DNA from: Streptomyces rapamycinicus NRRL 5491
GTDB taxonomy: Bacteria > Actinomycetota > Actinomycetes > Streptomycetales > Streptomycetaceae
Direction: 5' to 3'
Assembly (NCBI RefSeq): GCF_024298965.1
Contig: NZ_CP085193.1
Coordinates: 4,154,001-4,218,000 of the forward strand
DNA length: 64,000 bases
Part shown: piece after piece, positions 1 to 8,480 of the stretch
How the letters are laid out: the number at the start of each line of letters is the position of its first letter
Position numbering within the stretch: the stretch's first letter is position 1
Made by a program: the position numbers and the translations under genes
The notes under the pieces: generated by a model
The model's database searches: none
The model's input: the letters and a program-made list of their open reading frames with translations, nothing else
What the model was told of the DNA's origin: nothing

Positions 1-74
1 TCCCCCTCAGCGACGTTCACACAGGAGGCTGACTCCTGACAGTAGGAGGACTGCCGCCAAGACGCCGGGTTCAT
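1..74 (-). CDS. DUF397 domain protein, partial (cut by window edge)
   Basis: The reading frame starts with ATG at 74 on the minus strand and runs off the left edge. The first residues, MNPASWRQSSYCQESASCVN, followed by VAE, match the DUF397 signature (W-R-K-S-S-Y-S, then C-V-E-V-A). AAGGAG lies about six bases before the ATG. Only 13 bases separate it from the stop of the XRE gene upstream, so the two are almost certainly co-transcribed. In Streptomyces such small acidic proteins are partners of XRE/DUF5753 regulators (WhiJ-like, also called Scr1/Scr2 pairs). The C-terminal part is not in the window. Confidence 0.85.
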   Translation of the reverse strand, partial: MNPASWRQSSYCQESASCVNVAEG

Positions 75-87
75 ATGCCACTCCTTG

Positions 88-939
88 TCACAATTCTTGG
101 ATGAGGCCGTGAATGAAGTCGCGAGCCTCGTTCTGCTTGAGCGCGATGGCTTCCATTTTGCCGATCACCATGCGGTACTTCTCCAGCTGAGCTTCGGCGT
201 CGAGCAGAAGCGAGCCGTGGGCCTGTTCGAGCAGGATGGTGTCGAGTTGGGGCACGGGGCCGGAGAAGTAGTTGATCGACTGGCCGGAACCGGCGAATGT
301 CCCGTTCCTAAACGGGATCACCTGGATAGTGATGTGTTCTCGTTCACTCATGTCGATCAAGTGCTGAAGCTGCGCACGGGCCGTGCGCGGGCCGCCGAAG
401 GGCATACGGAGGGCGGCCTCGTGGATCACCGCCTTGCACGGGGTGGGACTTTCGCCATAGAGGATGCGTTGTCGCTTGATGCGGTGCGAGACGCGGTCTT
501 CTACATCGGGCGGCGGGAGCGCGGGCACACCTTCGGCGAAGACCGCACGGGCGTGGTCGACGGTCTGGAGCAAACCGGGGATGTGGAGCACAGTAGCCAG
601 CAACAGTGCCGCCGCGTGGTGTTCCAACTCGGCCAGGTCGAGCTGCCCGGGAGACAGCAGCTCCCGGTACTCCTCCCACCAGCCGCGCTTCCGCTTGCCG
701 GTCATGGCGATGAGCGCGGCGATCAGGGCCTCGTCGCCGCATGCGTAGTTCTCGGCCAGGGCGCGGATGCTGCGCTCGCTGAGGCCGAAGCGTCCAGTCT
801 CGATGTTGCTGATGCGGGCCTGGTTGGCCCCGATCAGCTCAGCGGCCTCCCGGGTGTTGAGGCCCGCGCGCTCGCGGAGCTTGCGCAGCTCAACTCCGAG
901 GCGTAGCTGACGTGCGGTCGGAGTTGTCCTTGGCGGCAT
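88..939 (-). CDS. XRE-family HTH regulator with DUF5753 (WhiJ/Scr1-like)
   Basis: 283 residues. The N-terminal helix-turn-helix (about residues 10-65, including LRERAGLNTREAAELIGANQ and ARISNIETGR) is a Cro/CI-type DNA-binding domain. The rest is the DUF5753 domain, recognisable from the YIPGLLQT-like segment (here HIPGLLQTVDHARAVF) and the IQVIPF motif. The frame is open from a GTG at 951, but GGAGG sits five bases before the ATG at 939, so 939 is preferred. A DUF397 gene follows directly. Family knowledge: these pairs modulate development and antibiotic production, and NCBI names the family Scr1 toxin-antitoxin-like regulators. No ligand or target can be read from the sequence. The divergent 186-base gap to the small gene at 1138 presumably holds both promoters. 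Confidence 0.9.
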   Translation of the reverse strand: MPPRTTPTARQLRLGVELRKLRERAGLNTREAAELIGANQARISNIETGRFGLSERSIRALAENYACGDEALIAALIAMTGKRKRGWWEEYRELLSPGQLDLAELEHHAAALLLATVLHIPGLLQTVDHARAVFAEGVPALPPPDVEDRVSHRIKRQRILYGESPTPCKAVIHEAALRMPFGGPRTARAQLQHLIDMSEREHITIQVIPFRNGTFAGSGQSINYFSGPVPQLDTILLEQAHGSLLLDAEAQLEKYRMVIGKMEAIALKQNEARDFIHGLIQEL

Positions 940-1137
940 GCGGTCCTCCACGGTCGCACAGGTGATGCAAGGGTCACTGGAACGAAGTCAAGGTTAGAGA
1001 CTTCTCGATACACCGTAGAAGTAATTCAACCTTTCGCTCTACGCTGTGATCCAGGCCACCTTCTGACGGCAGTTCCACAGCTGCCGCACGCCTGGCCCGC
1101 ATCCGGCCCAACTCCACCTCCTGGCAAGGAGACACGC

Positions 1138-1467
1138 ATGGGTACCGTATCCCCCGACCAACCCGCCTCCGCCCCCTTCGACCTCGGCAAAGAACTCCGC
1201 GCACTCGTCCTCGCCACCGCGCCCCGCCTCTTCGCCGTGACCCGGATCCACCCGTACGAGGACACCGGAGAATCAGACGTGGAGATCGCGGCATGGGGCA
1301 TGGCCCATGAGAACGGCCGTACCGAAGTGGTGAGGCCGGGGCAGCGGTTGGTCCTCGTCTCGCCCGAGCGGGTGGAGGCGTGGTTCTCCCGGGACGGGGT
1401 CACCGCACAGCTCGTGTGGCTCGGCCCGGCCACCGCCGCTTCGCTCGGACCCGACCTGGCCGCCTAG
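1138..1467 (+). CDS. small conserved hypothetical protein (109 aa)
   Basis: ATG preceded by AAGGAG at a good distance (GCAAGGAGACACGC). The 109-residue product has no signal peptide or membrane segment and no recognised domain. It contains a short beta-rich core (RLFAVTRIHPYEDTGESDVE, then IAAWGMAHENG) ending in LGPDLAA. It is transcribed divergently from the XRE regulator and converges with the small membrane protein at 1464, overlapping it by four bases. Its position beside a WhiJ-like pair suggests it may belong to that accessory locus, but no function is assigned. Confidence 0.7.
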   Translation: MGTVSPDQPASAPFDLGKELRALVLATAPRLFAVTRIHPYEDTGESDVEIAAWGMAHENGRTEVVRPGQRLVLVSPERVEAWFSRDGVTAQLVWLGPATAASLGPDLAA

Positions 1468-1619
1468 CCATCGTCGCCGCCGCGCCAGGTGGCCCGGACC
1501 CGGCGCCATGCCTCGATGACGGCGGGGACTTTGGACAGGAGCTCGGCTGCCATGGTGAGTATCAGCCCGGCCAGGCCGAAGGCGGCCAGCACGAGCAGGG
1601 TGACGGTGTCCCAGTCCAC
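1464..1619 (-). CDS. small single-span membrane protein (51 aa)
   Basis: GTG at 1619 opens a 51-codon frame beginning VDWDTVTLLVLAAFGLAGLI. One hydrophobic helix (residues 6-25) is followed by an amphipathic basic tail (EAWRRVRATWRGGDDG). GAGGGG lies about eleven bases upstream. G/C-rich third positions and the clear TM-plus-basic-tail design support coding. The stop overlaps the end of the convergent gene at 1138-1467. Function unknown; similar very small membrane proteins are common in streptomycetes. Confidence 0.55.
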   Translation of the reverse strand: MDWDTVTLLVLAAFGLAGLILTMAAELLSKVPAVIEAWRRVRATWRGGDDG

Positions 1620-1736
1620 CAGTTCTCACACCCCTCAGTCGGGTGGTCGAACCGATGGCCCGGCAGGCTCAGCCCGACCACCTCGTACGGTGGTCAGCTG
1701 AGGTCCTGCCGACGTCCAAGATCTCAATACGAACGG

Positions 1737-1757
1737 CCGGAGAGCGGCGCTCTCCGG
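1737..1757. repeat. perfect 9-bp inverted repeat (hairpin)
   Basis: CCGGAGAGC and GCTCTCCGG are exact complements around the loop GGC. It lies in the gap downstream of glgP and next to a second hairpin at 1772-1804. It probably acts with that one as a terminator for leftward glgP transcripts, although no T-tract follows on that strand. Confidence 0.6.
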
Positions 1758-1771
1758 GACCGTCGGCAGTT

Positions 1772-1804
1772 CCGGCCGCCACGCGGGCGACGGCCGGCTT
1801 TTTT
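1772..1804 (+). terminator. rho-independent type terminator
   Basis: CCGGCCG (1772-1778) pairs with CGGCCGG (1791-1797), followed by C and six T residues (1799-1804). This is the canonical intrinsic terminator arrangement for rightward transcription. Confidence 0.7.
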
Positions 1805-1884
1805 CGTGCACCCCGAGACGTCGGACATGGGGCGACACTTTCCCCCGTGCCGGACGGTCCGTCACCAGTTTAGCCGCCGGAGGC

Positions 1885-4581
1885 TCAGCGCATCAGGACT
1901 CCCGCCGCTTCGGACGCGGTCTCCGAGGGGATGGCGATGAGGCCCGGTTCGGCGGGGTGGGAGAGGAGGGGGTGGGTGGGGAGGACGCGGATGGTGTAGC
2001 CGAAGGGGCCGGTGCGGTTGAGGGCCAGGGGGGCTTCGTAGCGGCGGCTGCCTTCGAGGTCGGGGCCCGCGGTGGGTTTGAGGGGGACGTGGGTGGCGTC
2101 GGTGATGCGGTCGGTGTCGTCCACGCGGCCCGCCACGGCCTGGACTTCGACGTCCGCCGGGTCCAGGCCGCCCAGGCGCACCCGGACGCGGAGGGAGAGC
2201 GTCGAGCCGAGTTCGGCGGCGCCGCCCGGGGCGGGTGGGGTGAGGTGGGCCTCGACGTGGTCGACGGCGACGTCCGGCCAGGCGGCGCGGATTCGGGTCT
2301 TCCAGGTGGCGAGTTCGGCGGCCGCATCGAGGTTCAGGGCCCGGTGGGAGCGGGCGGCGGGGGCGTAGAGGCGCTCGACGTATTCGCGGACCATGCGGCC
2401 CGCGAGCACCTTGGGGCCGAGGGTGGTGAGGGTGCGGCGGACCATGGCGATCCAGCGGCCGGGGAGGCCGTCCAGGCCGCGGTCGTAGAAGCGCGGGGCG
2501 ACCCGCTGCTCCAGCAGGTCGTAGAGGGCGGCGGCCTCCAGGTCGTCGCGGCGGGTCTCGTCGATGGCGTCGCCGTCTGCGGTGGGGATGGCCCAGCCGA
2601 AGTCCGGCTCGTACCACTCGTCCCACCAGCCGTCGAGGACGGAGAGGTTGAGGCAGCCGTTCAGCGCCGCCTTCATACCGCTGGTGCCGCACGCCTCCAG
2701 CGGGCGCAGCGGGTTGTTGAGCCAGACGTCGCAGCCGGGGTAGAGGTTCTGGGCCATGCCCATGCCGTAGTCGGGCAGGAAGACCAGGCGGTGGCGCACC
2801 CTGGGGTCGTCGGCGAAGCGGACGAGTTCCTGGACGAGGCGCTTGCCGCCGTCGTCGGCCGGGTGGGCCTTGCCCGCGACGACGATCTGGATCGGCCGCT
2901 CGGGGTGGAGCAGCAGTTCCATCAGCCGGTCCTGGTCGCGCAGCATGAGGGTGAGCCGCTTGTAGGAGGGGACGCGGCGGGCGAAGCCGATGGTGAGGAC
3001 GTCGGGGTCGAGCGCCCCGTCGATCCAGCCGAGCTCGGCGGAGCCCGCGCCGCGCTGCCGCCAGGAGGCGTACAGCCGCCGCCGGACCTCGGCGACCAGC
3101 CGCTTGCGCAGGGTGCGGCGCAGCTCCCACAGCTCGGAGTCGCCGAGGTGGCCGAACTGGCGGGCGCCGAGCCGGGTGATCTCGGGGGCCGTCCAGGTGG
3201 GTGCGTGCACCCCGTTGGTGACGGAGGTGATGGGCACCTCCTCGGGGTCGAAGCCCGGCCAGAGCCCGGCGAACATCTCCCGGCTGACGCGGCCGTGCAG
3301 GGTGGACACCCCATTGGCGCGCTGGGCCAGCCGCAGCCCCATCACGGCCATGTTGAAGAGGTTGGGCTCCCCGTCGGGATAGGTCTCCATGCCGAGCGCG
3401 AGGATCCGCTCGACCTCGATCCCGGGCAGCTCGGCGTCGTCGCCGAAGTGGCGGGCGACCAGTTCGCGGTCGAAGCGGTCGATTCCGGCGGGGACGGGGG
3501 TGTGGGTGGTGAAGACGGTCCCGGCCCGCACCGCCTCGTGGGCGGCGTCGAAGCCGGCGCCGCCGGCGATCAGTTCGCGGATGCGCTCCAGGCCCTGGAA
3601 TCCGGCGTGGCCCTCGTTGGTGTGGAACACCTCGGGTTCGGGGTGGCCGGTGAGCCCGCAGTACGCGCGCAGGGCGCGGACGCCGCCGATGCCCAGCAGC
3701 ATCTCCTGGAGCAGCCGGTGCTCGCTGCCGCCGCCGTAGAGCCGGTCGGTCACCTCGCGCTCGCCGTGGCCGTTCTCCTCCACGTCGGAGTCGAGCAGCA
3801 GCAGTGGCACCCTGCCCACCTGGGCCTGCCAGACACGGGCGTGGAGCGGTCGGCCGCCGGGCAGGGTGAGCGGGATCCGGACGGGCCGGCCGTCCGCCTC
3901 GCACAGCTGGGTGAGCGGGAGCTCGTCGGGGTCCAGGACCGGATAGTGCTCCTGCTGCCAGCCGTCGCGGGAGAGCGACTGCCGGAAGTAGCCGTGGCGG
4001 TAGAGCAGTCCGACGCCCACCAGGGGGACGCCGAGGTCGCTGGCGGCCTTGAGGTGGTCACCGGCGAGGATGCCGAGGCCGCCGGAGTACTGGGGCAGGG
4101 CGGCGGTGATCCCGAACTCCGGCGAGAAGTAGGCGATGGCGGTGGGCAGCCCGGAGGGGACGGGCGGTCCGGAGGGGGCGGGTGTGGCAGAGGGTACGGG
4201 CGCGCCTGATGGCGCGGGCGGGCCTGGGGACGCAGTAGCTACGGGCTCGACGGGGACCGGCCCGGCTCTGTCCTCGGCGGCGAGCCGCCCCTGATACCAC
4301 CGGGGCCCGGTCAGATAGTCGTGCAGATCATCCGCGGCCGCCGTGAGACGGCGCAGGAAGGAGCGGTCCTCGGCGAGGTCCGCGAGCCGGGAGAGGGGCA
4401 CGGCGCCCAGCAGCCGCACCGGGTCGCCGCCCGACTCCCGCCAGCCCTCGGGGTCCACGGACTCGAAGAGCTCGCGGGTCTCGGGGTGCCAGGACCAGCG
4501 CAGATTGCGCGCCAGCCGGTTGAGCGGTCGCAGGGGCTCCGGAAGGACGGGGCGCACGCTGAATCGACGAATGGCCTTCAC
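1885..4581 (-). CDS. glgP: alpha-glucan (maltodextrin/glycogen) phosphorylase GlgP
   Basis: GT35 phosphorylase of the actinobacterial type, 898 residues from a GTG at 4581 (VKAIRRFSVRPVLPEPL, the conserved N-terminus). The frame is open 26 codons further upstream, but that stretch is not family-like. It releases glucose-1-phosphate from alpha-1,4-glucan in the cytoplasm. The PLP-binding lysine lies in EACGTSGMKAALNG (about K637). Other conserved blocks are NLRWSWHPE, YFSPEFGITAALPQYSGG, HTNEGHAGF and THTPVPAGIDRFDREL. An unusual Pro/Ala/Ser-rich insert of about 35 residues (around residues 125-165) precedes YFSPEFGI. Divergent from the pectinolytic genes; glgE, treS, mak and glgB lie 5 kb to the right, so it is the degradative arm of the same glucan pathway. 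Confidence 0.95.
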   Translation of the reverse strand: MKAIRRFSVRPVLPEPLRPLNRLARNLRWSWHPETRELFESVDPEGWRESGGDPVRLLGAVPLSRLADLAEDRSFLRRLTAAADDLHDYLTGPRWYQGRLAAEDRAGPVPVEPVATASPGPPAPSGAPVPSATPAPSGPPVPSGLPTAIAYFSPEFGITAALPQYSGGLGILAGDHLKAASDLGVPLVGVGLLYRHGYFRQSLSRDGWQQEHYPVLDPDELPLTQLCEADGRPVRIPLTLPGGRPLHARVWQAQVGRVPLLLLDSDVEENGHGEREVTDRLYGGGSEHRLLQEMLLGIGGVRALRAYCGLTGHPEPEVFHTNEGHAGFQGLERIRELIAGGAGFDAAHEAVRAGTVFTTHTPVPAGIDRFDRELVARHFGDDAELPGIEVERILALGMETYPDGEPNLFNMAVMGLRLAQRANGVSTLHGRVSREMFAGLWPGFDPEEVPITSVTNGVHAPTWTAPEITRLGARQFGHLGDSELWELRRTLRKRLVAEVRRRLYASWRQRGAGSAELGWIDGALDPDVLTIGFARRVPSYKRLTLMLRDQDRLMELLLHPERPIQIVVAGKAHPADDGGKRLVQELVRFADDPRVRHRLVFLPDYGMGMAQNLYPGCDVWLNNPLRPLEACGTSGMKAALNGCLNLSVLDGWWDEWYEPDFGWAIPTADGDAIDETRRDDLEAAALYDLLEQRVAPRFYDRGLDGLPGRWIAMVRRTLTTLGPKVLAGRMVREYVERLYAPAARSHRALNLDAAAELATWKTRIRAAWPDVAVDHVEAHLTPPAPGGAAELGSTLSLRVRVRLGGLDPADVEVQAVAGRVDDTDRITDATHVPLKPTAGPDLEGSRRYEAPLALNRTGPFGYTIRVLPTHPLLSHPAEPGLIAIPSETASEAAGVLMR

Positions 4582-4720
4582 CCTTCGACGGTAGCGGCCG
4601 AGGAGTCCCCGTTTCGGCTGTTTCGCCCCGCTCCCGAGAAGTGGGCCCGAAGGCGGCAACCTTTCCGGCCAACGGGACGACTAGGGGTCACACCTTCCCC
4701 CCCATGCCTTGGAGGACCAC

Positions 4721-6649
4721 GTGCGCTCTCGGGACAGTTCGCACACTCCGCCCCCCGCTCATCCGCCCAGATCCACCCCGCGCAGGGGCCGGACGGGGCT
4801 GCCCCGCGTCCGGATGCTGGCGGCCGCCTGCGCGGCGGGCGCGCTGACCGTCACCTCGCTGGTGAGCGTCTCGGAGGCCGCCGAGGGCAAGGGGTCCGCG
4901 CCGAAGGCGGCCGCCGCGGCCCAGCTCGAGAAGCTGGACCGGGGGCTGGTGAGCGTGCACACCGGCAATGACAACCTGGTCAGCTGGCGCTGGCTGGCCA
5001 CCGATCCGGACGGTGTGACGTTCAACCTCTACCGGGGCGGCGTCAAGGTCAACTCCTCCCCCATCACCACCACCAACTACCTGCACAAGGACGCCCCGAA
5101 CAGCGCCGACTACACCGTGCGGGCCATCGTGGGCGGGGCGGAGCAGCCCGCCTCGCCGAGCGCGATCCAGTTCCGCCCCGGGTACTACGATGTGCCGATC
5201 TCACCCCCGGCGGGCGGCTCGGACTACACCTATGAGGCCAATGACGCCTCGGTGGGCGACCTCGACGGCGACGGCGATCTGGACTTCGTCCTGAAGTGGC
5301 AGCCGACCAACGCCAAGGACAACTCCCAGTCGGGCGTCACCGGCAACACCATCGTCGACGGCTACACCCTCCAGGGGCAGCGGCTGTGGCGGATCGACCT
5401 GGGCCGCAACATCCGCTCCGGCGCCCACTACACCCAGTTCCAGGTGTACGACTACGACGGCGACGGCCAGGCCGAGATCGCGATGAAGACCGCGGACGGC
5501 ACGGTCGACGGCGCCGGTAAGACGATCGGCAGCGCGTCCGCCGACTACCGCAACTCCAGCGGCTATGTGCTCAGCGGACCCGAATATCTGACGATGTTCA
5601 ACGGCCGTACGGGCGCCGCGATGAGCACGGTGGACTACGTCCCGCCGCGCGGCACCGTCTCCTCCTGGGGCGACTCCTACGGCAACCGCGTGGACCGCTT
5701 CCTGGCCGGGACGGCGTATCTCAACGGCTCCACCCCCTCGCTGATCGAGGCGCGCGGCTACTACACCCGCACCGTGATCTCCGCCTGGAGGTTCAGCGGA
5801 GGCCAGCTCACCCGGCAGTGGACGTTCGACACCAACAGCTCCACCAACACCGGCAAGGGCTACGACGGCCAGGGCAACCACGCGCTGGCCACCGGCGATG
5901 TGGACGGCGACGGCAGGGACGAGATCGTCTACGGCTCGATGGCCGTGGACGACAACGGCTCGGGGCTGTGGACCAACAAGAACGGCCACGGCGACGCCGG
6001 CCACCTCGGCGACCTCGACCCCTCACGGGCGGGCCTTGAGTACTTCAAGGTGGACGAGGACTCCGCAAAACCGGGCTCGTACTTCGCCGACGCCCGCACC
6101 GGCCAGGTGCTGTGGTCCACCGCGTCCGGCGGTGACAACGGGCGCGGCGTGGCCGGTGACATCTGGGCGGGCAACGACGGCGCCGAGATGTGGTCCGCGC
6201 GGGACGACCAGATCCGCGACGAGGGCGGCGGTGCCAAGGGCCGCAAGCCCTCCTCGATCAACTTCCTGGCCTGGTGGGACGGCGATCCGGTGCGCGAGCT
6301 GCTGGACGGCACCCATATCGACAAGTACGGCACCTCGGGTGACACCCGGCTGCTCACCGGCTCCGGGGTGCACTCCAACAACGGCACCAAGGCCACCCCG
6401 TCGCTGTCCGGCGACATCCTCGGCGACTGGCGCGAGGAGGTGGTCTGGCCGACCAGCGACAACAAGGCGCTGCGGATCTACTCCACGCCGTACGAGACCG
6501 ACCGGAAGATCACCACGCTGCTCCATGACCGGCAGTACCGCGAGGCGCTGGCCTGGCAGAACACGGCCTACAACCAGCCCCCGCACCCCAGCTTCTTCAT
6601 CGGCAACAAGATGGCGACCCCGCCGCGGCCGGCCGTCACCACCCCGTGA
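4721..6649 (+). CDS. secreted rhamnogalacturonan endolyase, PL11 family
   Basis: 642 residues from a GTG at 4721, with GGAGG five bases before it; a TTG at 4709 is also in frame but lies over the ribosome site. The N-terminus has a basic stretch followed by a hydrophobic segment (MLAAACAAGALTVTSLVSVS) ending near SEAAEG, i.e. a signal peptide. The mature protein shows the PL11 fold: an N-terminal beta domain (ERGLVSV-like LDRGLVSVHTGNDNLVSWRW), then repeated calcium-binding DxDGDGxxE/D motifs (DLDGDGDLDF, DYDGDGQAEIAMKT, DVDGDGRDEIVYGS) of the beta-propeller. Predicted to cleave the rhamnogalacturonan I backbone by beta-elimination outside the cell. It is 27 bases from the PL3 pectate lyase gene, so the two form a pectin-degrading operon. 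Confidence 0.93.
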   Translation: MRSRDSSHTPPPAHPPRSTPRRGRTGLPRVRMLAAACAAGALTVTSLVSVSEAAEGKGSAPKAAAAAQLEKLDRGLVSVHTGNDNLVSWRWLATDPDGVTFNLYRGGVKVNSSPITTTNYLHKDAPNSADYTVRAIVGGAEQPASPSAIQFRPGYYDVPISPPAGGSDYTYEANDASVGDLDGDGDLDFVLKWQPTNAKDNSQSGVTGNTIVDGYTLQGQRLWRIDLGRNIRSGAHYTQFQVYDYDGDGQAEIAMKTADGTVDGAGKTIGSASADYRNSSGYVLSGPEYLTMFNGRTGAAMSTVDYVPPRGTVSSWGDSYGNRVDRFLAGTAYLNGSTPSLIEARGYYTRTVISAWRFSGGQLTRQWTFDTNSSTNTGKGYDGQGNHALATGDVDGDGRDEIVYGSMAVDDNGSGLWTNKNGHGDAGHLGDLDPSRAGLEYFKVDEDSAKPGSYFADARTGQVLWSTASGGDNGRGVAGDIWAGNDGAEMWSARDDQIRDEGGGAKGRKPSSINFLAWWDGDPVRELLDGTHIDKYGTSGDTRLLTGSGVHSNNGTKATPSLSGDILGDWREEVVWPTSDNKALRIYSTPYETDRKITTLLHDRQYREALAWQNTAYNQPPHPSFFIGNKMATPPRPAVTTP

Positions 6650-6676
6650 AACCCCCCACCAAGAAGGAGATCCGAC

Positions 6677-7471
6677 ATGGCTGAACAACGCACCAGGTAC
6701 CGGGCGATGGCCGGGGCCCTCGGCGCCGTCGCCCTCACCGCGGGCGCGATCACCACCGGGCTGACCCTGCCCACGGCCTCCGCCGCCACCTGGCCCACGC
6801 CCAGCGGCACCCCGCAGGCGGTCACCAAGAGCATCCCGGTCAGCGGCACCATGGACGGCGGGATGAAGCGCTACTACGGCGACGGCGACCTGGGCTCCGG
6901 CGGCCAGGACGAGGGCCAGGACCCGCTGTTCGACCTGAAGGACGGCGCCACGCTGAAGAACGTCATCCTCGGCGCCCCGGCAGCCGACGGCGTGCACTGT
7001 GCCGGCAGCTGCACCCTCCAGAACGTCTGGTGGGAGGACGTCGGCGAGGACGCCGCCACCTTCCGCGGCACCGGCAAGACGTTCAACGTCATCGGCGGCG
7101 GCGCCCGCAAGGCGTCCGACAAGGTGTTCCAGTTCAACGGCGGCGGCACGCTCAACATCTCGGGCTTCGCCGTCCAGGACTTCGGCAAGCTGGTCCGCTC
7201 CTGCGGTAACTGCTCGTCGCAGTACAAGCGCACCATCAACGTGAGCAACACCGAGGTCACCGCACCGGGCAAGGCCATCGGCGGGATCAACACCAACTAC
7301 GGCGACTCGCTGACCCTGCGCGGTATCACGATCATCGGGGACAGCAGCAAGAAGATCGTCCCGTGCCAGAAGTACATCGGGAACAACACGGGCAAGGAGC
7401 CCACCGAGAACGGCAGCGGCCCCGACGGCACCTACTGCAAGTACAGCTCGTCGGACATCACCTACAAGTGA
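6677..7471 (+). CDS. secreted pectate lyase, PL3 family
   Basis: 264 residues with a strong ribosome site (AAGAAGGAGATCCGAC) before the ATG. The signal peptide runs to about residue 35 (AVALTAGAITTGLTLPTASAA). The mature domain matches family PL3: DGGMKRYYG, DPLFDLKDGATLKNVILG, DGVHCAGSCTLQNVWWEDVGEDA and FGKLVRSCGNCSSQYKR. Cysteines around the ADGVHC and SCGNC blocks fit the parallel beta-helix of this family. Calcium-dependent cleavage of polygalacturonate is expected. It follows the PL11 gene by 27 bases and is succeeded by a strong hairpin at 7487-7523, closing the operon. Confidence 0.92.
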   Translation: MAEQRTRYRAMAGALGAVALTAGAITTGLTLPTASAATWPTPSGTPQAVTKSIPVSGTMDGGMKRYYGDGDLGSGGQDEGQDPLFDLKDGATLKNVILGAPAADGVHCAGSCTLQNVWWEDVGEDAATFRGTGKTFNVIGGGARKASDKVFQFNGGGTLNISGFAVQDFGKLVRSCGNCSSQYKRTINVSNTEVTAPGKAIGGINTNYGDSLTLRGITIIGDSSKKIVPCQKYIGNNTGKEPTENGSGPDGTYCKYSSSDITYK

Positions 7472-7486
7472 CGTCCGGATGACCCG

Positions 7487-7523
7487 GCGCCGTGCCTGAC
7501 CCTCACAGGGACAGGCACGGCGC
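7487..7523 (+). terminator. 12-bp stem terminator after the pectin-lyase operon
   Basis: GCGCCGTGCCTG (7487-7498) pairs perfectly with CAGGCACGGCGC (7512-7523). The loop holds a further CCCT/AGGG pairing. It lies 16 bases after the PL3 stop codon. It also covers an in-frame GTG at 7492, which argues that the next gene starts later, at 7549. Confidence 0.8.
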
Positions 7524-7548
7524 GTGCCCGTACCGGACACTGTTGGGT

Positions 7549-8412
7549 ATGGACACGACTGCCGAACTGGGGAGCTTTCTGCGCACCCGCCGCGCCGGGC
7601 TGAGCCCCGAGGACGTCGGCCTGGTCGCGTACGGGACCCGGCGCCGGGTCCCGGGGTTGCGCCGCGAGGAGCTGGCGCAGCTGGCCGGGGTGAGCGTGGC
7701 GTACTACACCCGGCTGGAGCAGGGCCAGTCCACCGGCGCCTCGGACGGGGTGCTGGACGCGATCGCCCGCGCGCTGCGGCTGAGCCCGGACGAGCGGGCG
7801 CACCTTGGCAACCTGGCCCGTCCGCCGCGCGCCGGGCGCCGCCCCGCGCAGCGCGCCGAGTCCGCGCGCCCGGCGACCCGGCGGCTGATCGCCGCGATGG
7901 ACGGCGTACCGGCCGTGGTCCTCGGTCCGCGCTTCGACGTCCTGGCGTGGAACCCGCTGGGGCACGCCCTGATCGCCGGGCATCTGCCCGCAGACGGGCC
8001 CGAGCACCCCGACGACCGGCCCAACACCCAGCGGATGCTGTTCCTCGACCCCCACACCCGTGAGCTGTATCCGGACTGGAAGGGCGAGGCGCGGCGCGCG
8101 GTGTCCGCGCTGCGGGTGGTGGCCGGGGCGCACCCCGACGACCGGCGGCTGGCGGAGCTGGTCGGCGAACTGACCATGAAGAGCGGGGAGTTCGCGGCGC
8201 TGTGGTCGCGCCACCCGGTGCGCCGGTGCGCCTTCGGCACCAAGTCCTTCCACCACCCGCTGGTGGGGCGGCTGGAGCTGGACTTCGAGATGACCCGGCT
8301 GCCGGACTCGGGGGGCCAGGCCCTGCTGATGTACGGGGCGGAGCCGGGGTCGCCGTCGGAGGCGGCGCTGCGGCTGCTGCCGAGGGAGGCCGTCGCGTTT
8401 TACGCCCCCTGA
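7549..8412 (+). CDS. HTH transcriptional regulator, MmyB family
   Basis: 287 residues. The N-terminal XRE-type helix-turn-helix (residues 5-75) carries RRRVPGLRREELAQLAGVSV and YYTRLEQG. The C-terminal MmyB ligand-binding domain includes AMDGVPAVVLGPRFDVLAWN, PNTQRMLFLDP, and GTKSFHHPLVGRLELDFE. In characterised MmyB proteins this domain binds a fatty-acid-like ligand. The ATG at 7549 starts at the conserved MDTTAELGSFLRTRR; no clear ribosome site precedes it. It lies between secreted-enzyme genes but its targets cannot be deduced. The frame can also be read from GTG 7492, but that falls in the preceding terminator hairpin. Confidence 0.88.
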   Translation: MDTTAELGSFLRTRRAGLSPEDVGLVAYGTRRRVPGLRREELAQLAGVSVAYYTRLEQGQSTGASDGVLDAIARALRLSPDERAHLGNLARPPRAGRRPAQRAESARPATRRLIAAMDGVPAVVLGPRFDVLAWNPLGHALIAGHLPADGPEHPDDRPNTQRMLFLDPHTRELYPDWKGEARRAVSALRVVAGAHPDDRRLAELVGELTMKSGEFAALWSRHPVRRCAFGTKSFHHPLVGRLELDFEMTRLPDSGGQALLMYGAEPGSPSEAALRLLPREAVAFYAP

Positions 8413-8480
8413 TGCGCCCTTGTCGGGATCTTTCCTCCCACGTCAGGCTTGCGCCGTCGAGTTGGGGAGGGGATCGTTCC

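Noticed and set aside
1957..4209. Long open frame (750 codons) opposite glgP
   Set aside because: Antisense shadow of the glgP codons in G+C-rich DNA; its translation is Gly/Val/Asp-rich with no family features.
7492..7548. Upstream GTG start for the MmyB-type regulator
   Set aside because: It lies inside the 12-bp terminator hairpin of the pectin-lyase operon, and the family sequence begins at 7549.
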